In this document: in pieces, positions 21,040 to 30,338 of the stretch | How the letters are laid out: each line of letters starts with the position of its first letter | Numbering within the stretch: position 1 is the first letter of the stretch | From: Tritrichomonas foetus | Taxonomy: Eukaryota; Parabasalia; Tritrichomonadida; Tritrichomonadidae | Reading direction: 5' to 3' | DNA: 64,000 nucleotides | Assembly: GCA_001839685.1 (NCBI GenBank) | Contig: MLAK01001037.1 | Coordinates: forward strand, 88,296-152,295 | Notes under the pieces: model-generated | What the model was told of the DNA's origin: nothing | The model's input: only the letters and a program-made list of their open reading frames with translations | The model's database searches: none | Position numbers and translations under genes: made by a program

Positions 21040-22469
21040 AATTCACATGGTTGGCTACTCATTCTAACAAGGAAATCCAATCGATTTCTGCTGATTATTT
21101 TACAAATATCGATGATTTGAAAAAACAAATTATTCAACAGTGTCGGCTTGTCGGCAAAAGCATTATATTAAATTATGTATCTGGTTATTATTTGAGTATT
21201 TCAGACACAATAAATTCAATCTTAAGTGACTTATGGGTTCGAATTGTAGATAATACAATGTGTATGGTTAATTACCCACATAAAAATTGCATCCAAAAGT
21301 ATATACCTGTTAAAAATCCAGATGAAGCGAAATGTGTCATTCTAAAAACTAATTTGAAAGAAATGTTGTCGAAATATTCGCCTGGTGCCTTATCTATAGA
21401 TTTTAACGAATGTGATGATAAAAATAACTTTTCTAAATTTTACATATATACCAGTATGAGGAAAGCTTCTGAATCAATAAGTATAACTATCTATAATGAA
21501 TTCCTTTATCCAGAAAAAAGACAAGTTTTCTTTCTTCATACATCCAATGTATCTGATTTGAAAGCTTATTTTGAATTGGATACCAAAATACCTAAAGATT
21601 CTTTTAGAATCTTAATCAATGATATAGAATTGACTGATAGCATAAAAATTGCGATGGCCCAAACAGAAACAATCCAAGTGAAAACTGATGTTGATCAGCA
21701 ATTTTTCAATTTGCAAATCGAACAATTTCCTTCAATATTTGTAAAGAAATGAAAGTGAAAGATGCTAAAAAAATCATTCAACAAGATCAACAATTTTCCA
21801 AAAAAGATATTTCATTATGTTATTTCAACAACTACACAAGCGACCCAGTGTTAATGAATGATGATAAAATTATCATACCTTTTTTATCAATTAATGATTG
21901 TTGAAAAAAACCAAAATGATTATAACAAAGGAAATGAAACATCTGTCAAAAGCATTCCTTTAAATAATTCACAAAATGAAATTAATGAAAAATTGCCTAA
22001 ACAAAATTCCGCATCTGTTCAAAATGATGATTGTGATAATGATATTAGCATGATCTCAAAGAATAGATCAAAGGCACTTATCTTATCAATTCCAAGCATT
22101 TCACGCTTCGCATTCTCTCAAAAAGATGGTACTTTCACTTTTAACTATCAAATTGATGATGATGAGCCACTAAGTCTTCAATTACCATATGGAACCAATG
22201 TTGGTGAGGCTAATGATATAATTGCTGAAGAAATTAATAAAAATTCTGGGAATTGCAATCCTCAAAATATATCAATTCTGTATGCAGGATAAGTTTTGAA
22301 TAACAAAATCATGCTTGAGGATATTATTTTTGATGATGATGAATATATATTTCCAATATATATCAAATCAACAGAAGAACTTTTGTTGATGACACCATTA
22401 TCTCTTTGCCATAATTCCAATTTCCAAAACGAGTATGATTATGATTATGACAATAATGAAACTAACTAA
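21040..22469 (+). pseudogene. Broken ubiquitin-like multi-domain gene
   Basis: Three open segments line up in order but not in one frame. Segment 1 (about 21051-21752) has no in-frame ATG; only TTG is available. It includes a ubiquitin-like stretch (VFFLHTSNVSDLKAYFELDT ... FRILINDIELTD). Segment 2 (about 21751-21903, shifted frame) begins VKDAKKIIQQDQQFSKKDIS, a second Ubl. Segment 3 (21858-22292) ends ISILYAG, then TAA, then VLNNKIMLEDIIFDDDEYIF, the typical ubiquitin-fold order in which the stop replaces the residue after AG. At least two frameshifts and one nonsense codon are needed to explain it, plus a lost start. The second shift is beside an A7 run, so sequencing error could account for part of this, but the accumulation suggests a decaying gene. 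The fold is inferred from pattern only. Confidence 0.55.
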
Positions 22470-23412
22470 ATCAATATTTTTATTATGATTTATTTGCTTG
22501 TATATTTATTTACTAATTTATATTTCCAAAAGACAAGAAATCTTTTTTGTTGATATAAATCAAATCAACATTTTCTATGATTTCTTTTAGAAGAACAAGT
22601 ATTTGTTATTTTATTTTGAATTTGAACCATTTCAACTCTGACAGCTAAAATCTTTTTCTTTTATATATTCCAGAAATCAAAAAAGTGCTCATTGGGTGAT
22701 TCTCGTTTTAAAAATTTGCATCAAATGATTTATGGAAAAATGAATGAAAAATTATATTTAGCTGACAATATTCTCTGATTTTGATATTTTTATTGTTATC
22801 TCTTCCAATATTTGATGACATTTATTACATATGAATAGGTGATCAACAATGTTCTGTCCTAAAACTGCAGGCAAATTCAGAAGAGTATTCAGAAAGTGTC
22901 AACTTTTTCATTAATACAGAAAATATTGAATGCATTTTATCTATCGAAAAAAATATAAAAAATGTTTTCTGTGAGTCTTGACTATCTGTGAGGATTGGTC
23001 TTCAGAAAAGGTTAAAGGAAATTTGCAACAAAAATCATTTAAATCTATCCAAAAAGTGGTCTATGATCTATCCAAAATTTTAATGGCAGGCAATTTTTTT
23101 GTAGTAATATTCAGACATGTTAAGTTTTTGATAAATATTAGCAAATGGAGCTTTATAATGTCTATCTCAAAAGTCGCTCATTTGAATGTCAATCTCAAAA
23201 ATATTTGTATACTCAATATGACTTTTTGTTAATCATCATTGAATTCACAATCAGATTTTCAATTGACTTTACTCAATTAATTGAAAGGACAAAAAACGTT
23301 GATCTTGAGATTAATCATTCAAAATAATTTCTATATGTTATCACAATTTTTTTCAGAAATCTTCTGAAAAATTAATCGTAGAAAATTCTTTCATTTCATT
23401 TTTTTTTTAAAA
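22470..23412. other. Intergenic, upstream of the lipase-like gene
   Basis: AT-rich. Short ORFs at 22978-23327 in two frames overlap and show no recognisable family; they could be remnants of a decayed gene but I cannot support it. Confidence 0.4.
23391..23400 (+). promoter_or_regulatory. Candidate initiator (TCATTTCATT) of lipase-like gene
   Basis: Two adjacent TCATT motifs at 23391 and 23396 lie 22 and 17 nt upstream of the ATG at 23413, matching the trichomonad Inr consensus TCAY(T/A) and its usual distance. A T-rich tract separates them from the start codon. Confidence 0.4.
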
Positions 23413-24378
23413 ATGGTTGAATACGAAGACGCAGAATGGAATATTGACTACGATGGTGAAGATTTCAATATTCCCCTTGGAAATGTTCAGTTGCTTGGCC
23501 AAACATGGAAACCACAAAACGATCCCAAATTTGTATATGTTTTCGTTCACGGCTTAGCAGTTTTTGCCACATTTAAGAAAGACTTCTTTCAAGTGATTCT
23601 AAATATGGACGGCGTTGTTTACGCCTGTGACCATCTCGGACATGGCCGCTCTCCCGGCGCTCGAGTTTCATGCCGAATTGATGAAATTGTCGAAGAAACG
23701 ATGAAAACGATAGAATTGGCACATAAAACATATCCAAATTTGCCAATCGTTCTTCATGGTCATTCAATGGGTGGTTTGACAGTTTTGAAACTTGTCATGA
23801 AGAATAATCAATTTGTGAGAGATAACCTGGAGTGCGTAATTGCAGAAGCGCCTTGGATTTCACGTTGCCCACAGCGTCCAGTCAATTGCTGCTTAATGGG
23901 ATTCTTGAGAATGTTCGACAGCTGCTGCTGTTCAACCTCTCAATTTGATGGAGGAGTTAGTCACTTTTCTGATGATTTAAATCAGGAATGGGTGAGTATC
24001 ATGAAGAAATCACCTTACATGGGAACAACGATTACGCCAAGGTTATATGTTTCTGTCAATGACTCAATAAAATATGTCCAAGACACACAGACAGACTTCC
24101 CTAGAGATGTGCCACTTTTATTCTTGCAAGGAATGAATGATGATTTGGTCGACGGAAAAGAAAGCGATGGCTGGATTAAAGAACTGATGGGAATGGGTGA
24201 TCATAAAATCATTTATAAGTCATTCAAAAAAGGCCCACATGTAATGCTGAAAACGAAACTCAGAGGTCAGGTGATTAAAGAAATGTTGGAATTTATGAAA
24301 ATGTACTTGCCTGGACTTGAAATTCCTGGCGAATCAAACGAAGATAACAATCAGGAAGAAGAACAAAATGAAAAATAA
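23413..24378 (+). CDS. Monoglyceride-lipase-like alpha/beta hydrolase (serine aminopeptidase S33 / Hydrolase_4)
   Basis: 321 residues with a full alpha/beta-hydrolase core. The oxyanion-strand motif VFVHGLA lies at 44-50, then DHLGHGRSPG (73-82) typical of monoacylglycerol lipases and lysophospholipases. The nucleophile elbow GHSMG (116-120) has Ser118; the acid is Asp243 in LQGMNDDLV, and the base is His276 in GPHVML. All three catalytic residues are therefore present. It probably hydrolyses monoacylglycerol or lysophospholipid esters, important in an organism that scavenges lipids (inference). Cys-rich cap segment at ~152-173 (CCLMG ... SCCCS) is unusual. No signal peptide or membrane segment. 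The C-terminal tail is acidic (EDNNQEEEQNEK). Confidence 0.88.
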   Translation: MVEYEDAEWNIDYDGEDFNIPLGNVQLLGQTWKPQNDPKFVYVFVHGLAVFATFKKDFFQVILNMDGVVYACDHLGHGRSPGARVSCRIDEIVEETMKTIELAHKTYPNLPIVLHGHSMGGLTVLKLVMKNNQFVRDNLECVIAEAPWISRCPQRPVNCCLMGFLRMFDSCCCSTSQFDGGVSHFSDDLNQEWVSIMKKSPYMGTTITPRLYVSVNDSIKYVQDTQTDFPRDVPLLFLQGMNDDLVDGKESDGWIKELMGMGDHKIIYKSFKKGPHVMLKTKLRGQVIKEMLEFMKMYLPGLEIPGESNEDNNQEEEQNEK

Positions 24379-25027
24379 GAATTGATATGATTTTTGAAAC
24401 CGTTGTTTCAAATTATATAATGTAACATAAGATCAGAACTTTGGATTCTGAAAAAAGAATATTATTGAGTAAATATTTTAAGATTGACAATTTCTTGATC
24501 AAGATTTGAAAAGAAACTTCTTTCATTCTAGTTTATATTTGTTATCTCATATCTTATCTCAGAGGAAAATGGTATTCTAATATCCTGCCATTTCATTCTC
24601 AGCTGAGGGCGAAGATAATCATTGTTTATTTCTTTGAAAAATTCAAACGGGAGATATTTCACATAATCTCCTGTTATTGTCTCAGAAATTTGTAAGCTTT
24701 ATGAAACATTCTTTGGATTACATATGGTGATTCTCCTTTTTTCTGAGTCTAAATTGCGATAATTCTTCTCAAAAAGTTTATGAAATATCTTATTTTCAAA
24801 CAAATTATTGAATTAGAAGATTTATTATAAAATTATTTATTTTCATAAATTCTTGAATCCTATCAATATTTTTGATAAAAAGTAATGAAATATTTTTTCC
24901 AACGACAAATTCGCTAAAATTGAGAGAAATCCCCTCTCTAGTAAAAACTAATTTAAAGAAAAATTCAAAGGACAGAATCAAAATTCAATAAATTAGTTGA
25001 CATAAAAAAAAAAAGGTTTATTCACAA
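24379..25027. other. Intergenic between two plus-strand genes
   Basis: AT-rich spacer with poly-A just before the next start. No ORF or structured element seen apart from the initiator listed. Confidence 0.5.
25022..25026 (+). promoter_or_regulatory. Candidate initiator (TCACA) of second kinase
   Basis: TCACA fits TCA(+1)Y(T/A) with +1 at 25024, which would leave only a 4-nt leader before the ATG at 25028. Very short leaders are known in trichomonads. Weak alone. Confidence 0.35.
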
Positions 25028-26182
25028 ATGTGCGCGCAGATAGTGGGACATTCTTACCTCCTTGAACCAGAAACAGATAAAATGGTCCAAAAACTTCCAT
25101 TCAACACACACGGCTACATTTTCAAAGAGGTGATTGGGCATGGCTCATATAGCGTCGTTTTTAAAGTTTATCACCCGCATTCGAAGCAAGAATTTGCAGC
25201 CAAAGTCATCCACTCAAAGTATGAAGACAGTCGATCAGCCACAAATATCATCGAATCCGAGATAGATTCCCTCAAACATTTATGTCACCCGAATATCATC
25301 AAAATATACGATTTTTTTCGCAAATACAAGCACTTTTTTATTATACTCCAACTTTGTGAAGGAGGAACGATGAAATCTCTGGTCAATCCTTATTCAGGAA
25401 TGCCGTTGAATCTTTTGATCTCCTTCATGCGCCAAATCTTACAAGGATTTTCCTACTGTCATTCCAAGAACATTTCCCATCGAGATATAAAGCCGGAGAA
25501 TATTTTCATCGATAAATATTGTCGCCCAATTATTTCCGATTTTGGCTTCAGCGCGCAGACATTTGAAACGAAAGTCAACTCTTTTGCCGGATCCTTTATT
25601 TACAAAGCCCCCGAACTAATCGAAAAACGGCCGCATTGCCCATTCAAATCTGATATCTGGTCGCTAGGTGTCACATTTTACACAATGGCCTTTGGAGTTT
25701 CACCTTGGCCACGAATCAGCCATGAGGCCGCCCAAGAAGCCATTCTTCATTGCATTTATTCTTTCCCGCCATCAGCTGAAGAAAAGTTGGTCCATGTCCT
25801 TCAAAACATGATCGTGATAGACCCGAATTTAAGGAAAACTGCTGACGAGCTTCTGGAAATGCCCCTTTTTACAGATGGTCCCACTGAAATTCGCTTAGAC
25901 GAATATCTCAGAAACAAAATGCCATCCAAGAAAAATGCCTTAAAAAGCGGTTCACTCCCTCCTCTGTGTCTTCGAATTGATAAAGCAATGAATTCAATTA
26001 ACTTGCCAGCAAACGTGCTGACTGCACAAAACCCAAGAAATATACACAATGCATTGATGCCGATGCAGATGACGAACAGGCGATCAAGCAGCAGCCAAAA
26101 CAACGCTACAGACCCTATTAAGACCGTGCCAAGAAGAGTGACATGTATTTATCCACGCTATAAATCGATTTCGGTAATGTGA
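25028..26182 (+). CDS. Ser/Thr protein kinase (CAMK-like)
   Basis: 384 residues. The kinase domain spans ~30-285: glycine loop GHGSYSVV (37-44), AAK lysine K59, alpha-C Glu near 78, HRDIKPEN (151-158), DFG (171-173), and APE (194-196) with the FAGSFIYKAPE activation segment, then DIWSLGVTFYTMAFG. All catalytic residues are present, so it should be active. The C-terminal ~100 residues are low-complexity Ser/Asn/Pro/Arg without a recognised domain. The short glycine-rich lobe and the FAGS...Y-K-APE form resemble the large trichomonad CAMK-like expansions. Visibly more G+C than flanking DNA. Substrate unknown. A second Met at residue 19 could also serve as start. Confidence 0.88.
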   Translation: MCAQIVGHSYLLEPETDKMVQKLPFNTHGYIFKEVIGHGSYSVVFKVYHPHSKQEFAAKVIHSKYEDSRSATNIIESEIDSLKHLCHPNIIKIYDFFRKYKHFFIILQLCEGGTMKSLVNPYSGMPLNLLISFMRQILQGFSYCHSKNISHRDIKPENIFIDKYCRPIISDFGFSAQTFETKVNSFAGSFIYKAPELIEKRPHCPFKSDIWSLGVTFYTMAFGVSPWPRISHEAAQEAILHCIYSFPPSAEEKLVHVLQNMIVIDPNLRKTADELLEMPLFTDGPTEIRLDEYLRNKMPSKKNALKSGSLPPLCLRIDKAMNSINLPANVLTAQNPRNIHNALMPMQMTNRRSSSSQNNATDPIKTVPRRVTCIYPRYKSISVM

Positions 26183-27060
26183 AGGTTTTCATATTCTTGT
26201 TTTAATACAATTGTTTGATGTTAATAAATATGAATATTTATGTTTTTATCTTTTCATGATTTATTCTTATTGTTTTTGATTCTGTTGATTCTGTTTGATT
26301 CTGTTGATTGTGTTTGATACTGTTGATTGTGTTTGATTCTGTTGATTCTGTTTGTTGGAGGATAATCTTAATTAGGCTTTTGATGTTTCAAGGTGGAACC
26401 ATTTTGACCCAGTCATGCCTAATCAATTTAATAACAAGAGATATTACATAACCCATTTTGATATAATGATTATGGCTTGCCTGAAATAAAGGAAATGATG
26501 ACTTTTGGTCCCCAATTTTTTCGATTATTGTTCTTTGGTTATTGTATAGTATTTACATCGATTTTAGCTAATAAATAAATATATTAGGAACTTACCCCAT
26601 ATTTGAACACCTTATCTTCTTTTATGAAGTATTATATTTTTCTTCATTAATGAACAATTTTTGATTTTAATTCGTTATATCCTTCAGTTTCAGGAATATC
26701 ACATCAATTCATTCACTACACAGGAAATAAAATCTTATTCAGGGAAAGATTATAAATTATAAAAAGTAGAAAGTGAGAAACAGCAGAAAGATTTTATGCA
26801 ATCATTTTTGGTAAAAGAAGATTTTCAAATGATGAAAAGGGCTCAGCCCAAGACTCAAAGAGTCATGAAATGAATGAAATGTCTTTATTCTTAACCAAGT
26901 TAAAGGGCTTAGAGATAAAAACATTTTAACGAATTTTAAGAGTTTCCACCAGTAATAAGAAATGTAAATATAATAAATAATGAGGAAACATTTGGGATTA
27001 TTATATATGATTACATAAAATACAATAAAATCACAACATTGAATTAATCAGAATGGAAAT
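26183..27060. other. 3' flank and AT-rich spacer
   Basis: Contains the 9/10-bp alternating repeat at 26278-26353. The rest has scattered short open stretches without a frame I can defend. Confidence 0.4.
26278..26353 (+). repeat. 19-bp minisatellite made of alternating 9- and 10-bp GATTCTGTT(T) units
   Basis: GATTCTGTT (9 bp) and GATTCTGTTT (10 bp) alternate strictly for four 19-bp periods, with point variants (GATTGTG, GATACTG). It begins 95 bp after the kinase stop codon. Confidence 0.9.
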
Positions 27061-27092
27061 TAACAAATCTTTTAAATACAAACGGTGAATTC

Positions 27093-27925
27093 ATGCCATT
27101 TTTGAGATATAAACTTTGGTTTCTTATTGATAAATGTCATTTTATAATTGATGATATAAAATCCATCACAAAATTTACGAAACATACAGGATTTAATAAA
27201 TTTGATACGTCTATAATGAAGAAAAGGCAAGATATAATAAGTAGGATAGTTAAATGGTCTGAAAAATTTTATAAAATTTTTTAAAAGGAAGTTATAGAAA
27301 TGATGGATTAAATAATGGAAAGTATGGTATTCAAAATATCATTTGTAGAAAAGAAAAATGTTTTAAATTAATCAGAAGGAAAGGATATTTAAAATGTCGG
27401 AAAATTAAAGATGAAGAAAAGAAAGGAACAGAGATAGTTATGTTAACAGATTTAGGTGTTCAAATAGTTTCAGGAGAAATTGAAGATGAAAGAGCTTATT
27501 ATTTAATAAAAATGCAAAAGAAAAAGATAAAATGTAATGTATGCCTTCAGGAAGCATTATTTACACTTGATTATGCCAAATATTGGATATTTAACTTAAA
27601 GAATAATTTTTTTACTGTTTCGATAAATATTAACTTCATATGACCCAGATGCACATGCATATTATTTTGATATTTCTGGAAGCCTATACGAGGACTATCA
27701 CCAACGATTAAATAACATTATAACAGCACATGAATTTTATAATAAATAATAATTTAAATATTGGTTAAATTGGAGGTATATTAACATAACCAACAATGCA
27801 AAATTAAGATCATTTAATGATGTTAAAATGATCAATAAAAGTGCCTTATCTTGTAATCATAACAAAATGAAAGCTGAAAATAATTTAAGTCAAACATGTT
27901 TACTATTTTATAAAGAATTTTAAAT
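27093..27925 (+). pseudogene. Decayed ORF resembling a Maverick/viral-type DNA polymerase B C-terminal part
   Basis: Consecutive open segments in shifting frames read as one decayed protein: 27093-27284; about 27295-27643 (NNGKYGIQNIICRKEKCF ... CNVCLQEALFTLDYAKYWIF); 27639-27749 (SLYEDYHQRLNNIITAHEFY); and about 27792-27923 (NKSALSCNHNKMKAENNLSQ). The order and spacing recall the C-terminal half of type B DNA polymerase-like ORFs of trichomonad Maverick (Polinton) elements, in particular a CxxPxQxAxFTLDxAKxW-like block followed by a YHQxF...FYxK block. This is from memory and needs a search. Several frameshifts and stops are present, so it is inactive. No terminal inverted repeats or companion Maverick genes were recognised in the window. 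Confidence 0.4.
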
Positions 27926-28246
27926 TCTTATATCATTATTTGAATTTTTTTAAACAATTTATATTACTGCATCAATTAAACTCAATAACTGATTTTATAA
28001 TTTGATTGATTCAAGATTTATTCTTGATCTTTTAGTGAATAATAAATAATCATTAAATAACAGATCTTCGAATAAATGAAGATATAAGAAGTGATCCTAC
28101 GGGAATGAATTCAGAATTATTTGAATCATTATATCAAAAACAAAACATGTTTCTTTGATTCTTTAAAGAAACAAGACATTCATAAAACAAGAAATTTAAT
28201 TCAATGCCATCAATTACAATAAGATAAAGACACATGATTTTTTAAT

Positions 28247-28414
28247 GAAGATGATCCATTAAAGAATGATAAATTAACAAAACGAAAAGGTAAATTAATT
28301 ATATATCATCAAGAGGATATTAATGAACATTTACCCAATAAAGAAACTCCATATGAATATATTAATCAACTATTAGGAATCAAAGATGAAAATACAAATG
28401 AAAACATTAATTAG
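28247..28414 (+). pseudogene. Short decayed coding remnant, unknown family
   Basis: 55 in-frame codons without ATG, of normal protein composition (KGKLIIYHQEDINEHLPNKE, then TPYEYINQLLGIKDENTNEN) and ending at TAG, inside otherwise non-coding AT-rich sequence downstream of the polymerase-like remnant. Possibly from the same mobile element; no family recognised. Confidence 0.25.
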
Positions 28415-28933
28415 AATGAGACTTAATCATTTAATGATTTTCTCCAAATTTACAATAAATTCAATTATAAATTCGAAAGGCTAATAATATGATAAAATGA
28501 ACAAATGAAGTGTATACAAGAAGAAATAAAAATAGTGAAAAATGAATTTGAAAAACTCAAAACAATTAAATCATACTTTCAGTCTTAAATGATCTCATAA
28601 ATTGTTGTAACTGATATATTTTAAATTTATTTTTGCTGATTCGATGAATGACTTTTCAGAAATGATGAAACAAAAATGAATAAAATTAATAAAATCAAAA
28701 ATTGTTCATTAATGAAGTTAGAGTGTACAAAAATAGGGTCAGTTCATAATAAATTTATGTGTTAGCAAAAATCGACTTTCATACTACATATTAATGTTAT
28801 TTGAGGAACAAGAAACTCCTTCCTGTGATCCAATTCAACTGCTCATCTCCATGGATAGTTTTCTCACGGTGTCTTTCTGGTGTTTCATTTGTTTATTACC
28901 TTGGAAAATTATTTTTTGACATCGAAAAGAAAA

Positions 28934-29111
28934 AGTAAAGAAAATAAGACGAAACAAAGAAAATAAGACGAAACAAAGAATATAGGAAGAAACAAAGCAA
29001 ATAAGAAGAAACAAAGAAAATAAGAAGAAACAAAGCAAATAAGAAGAAACAAAGCAAATAAGAAGAAACAAAGAAAATAAGAAGAAACAAAGAAAATAAG
29101 AAGAAACAAAG
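28934..29111 (+). repeat. 19-bp minisatellite with AACAAAG core
   Basis: Nine AACAAAG cores start at 28953, 28972, 28991, 29010, 29029, 29048, 29067, 29086 and 29105, exactly 19 bp apart, preceded by one degenerate copy. The consensus is AACAAAG(A/C)AAATAAGAAGA. It lies downstream of the minus-strand gene at 29214-29984. Confidence 0.93.
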
Positions 29112-29213
29112 ATCCCAAAACCATAAAATAAAATAAAAGCATATATGCAAGATTAAAAGTTCTATATTACAAGTGCATTTTATAAATCACACAAATATTA
29201 ACTAGAGTTCACA

Positions 29214-29984
29214 TCAATAAAGAATGTTACTCGTGAGATTAAAAGTCTCATAATTTGTATCCATGCTATGCACTTCTTTGACCTCGAATGGGAAGAGATA
29301 GCCAGAGAGAACTGTTCTGTACTTTTTCCCAGTGGTCGATTCAAATTCTGTTGATTTCAAAGTAATTGGATGAACAACAGAATAGTAAAACATATCTGTT
29401 GAATAGAGAGACAATTTCTGAGTGGCCTGAATTTCATCAATCATTTGAAGAGCAGAATCCAATTGAATACTCGTCAAATCCGATGATAATTCTTCGAGTT
29501 GTTTCTGGGCGGTTCCAGTGAAAGCCTTTGCTCTCACTTTTCCGCCTTCGAAAATAAAGGCAAACCTTGCAGCCGATGCAACACTACATTTGGCAGTTCT
29601 TACATTTTTTTTGAAATCATTCCATGATTCGATCTGATTTTCAGCGCCTTTGTAAACGTATGTTACTTTTCCGTCTAGAGAATCAGGCAAATGAAATTCT
29701 TTATTTGTGGTTACGATTAAGCTTCCTACGAGGAATTCTAAAGATGTTTCTGGTTTCGCTTTTATTTCGCTTTTAATTTGCATCGTCGGCGGAACAAAAA
29801 GTTTTTTGGCTGGCTTATTATTATTGTTATTTGAAAGGAGTGCTAAAATATTGATAGCTTCGACAGATTTGGATTGCTTTTTCGGTTTGGGAGAAGAAGC
29901 AGGCGAATTAGCTCTTTCCCACAAAAGCTGGATATCACACTTTCCGTTGCTCTTGATTTCTTTCGTATGAGGAATGGTGAGCAT
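29214..29984 (-). CDS. Hypothetical protein, 256 aa
   Basis: An intact frame with a clear ATG at 29984 and balanced composition, so probably a real gene; family not recognised. Residues ~25-75 are a Ser/Pro/Lys/Asn-rich linker with an SVEAINILALL helix. Residues ~80-250 look like a mixed alpha/beta globular domain (LEFLVGSLIVTTN ... GKVTYVYKGAENQIESW ... SVASAARFAFIFEGGKVRA). No signal peptide, membrane segment or catalytic motif was seen. Confidence 0.65.
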   Translation of the reverse strand: MLTIPHTKEIKSNGKCDIQLLWERANSPASSPKPKKQSKSVEAINILALLSNNNNNKPAKKLFVPPTMQIKSEIKAKPETSLEFLVGSLIVTTNKEFHLPDSLDGKVTYVYKGAENQIESWNDFKKNVRTAKCSVASAARFAFIFEGGKVRAKAFTGTAQKQLEELSSDLTSIQLDSALQMIDEIQATQKLSLYSTDMFYYSVVHPITLKSTEFESTTGKKYRTVLSGYLFPFEVKEVHSMDTNYETFNLTSNILY

Positions 29985-30338
29985 TGGAGAAAAAGTGCGA
30001 TCTTATATTTTCTTGAATAAGATGAAACAGCGGCTCAAATTATTTCAAAAAGTTGGAAAAACTACTGTCATTTTACACCCACTGCTTTGATACATATAAT
30101 GTCACATCACTTATCTTTTTAAAATAAACAAAGTCTATTCAAAAGAAACATTCGAAGGTGAAATTATGGTAAATTTCATTATAGAGGGGAAATTATGTAT
30201 TCAATTATTGTTTTGGTGTTTGAAATTCATGGATCTGTTCATTTATCATTTGAAAAAGTCAACGACATCCCTTTTTTCATTTAGGTTAATTATTTCACCT
30301 ATTTTTTGAAGATATTTCTCGGAAAATTCCTGGTTGGA
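29985..30338. other. Divergent intergenic region
   Basis: 354-bp spacer between divergent genes; must hold both promoters. No element stands out. Confidence 0.5.

Noticed and set aside
22978..23327. Two overlapping short ORFs before the lipase-like gene
   Set aside because: No recognisable family or consistent frame; could be a gene remnant but not supportable.
30306..30338. Upstream extension of the KOW protein
   Set aside because: It would need a TTG start; the first ATG is at 30339.
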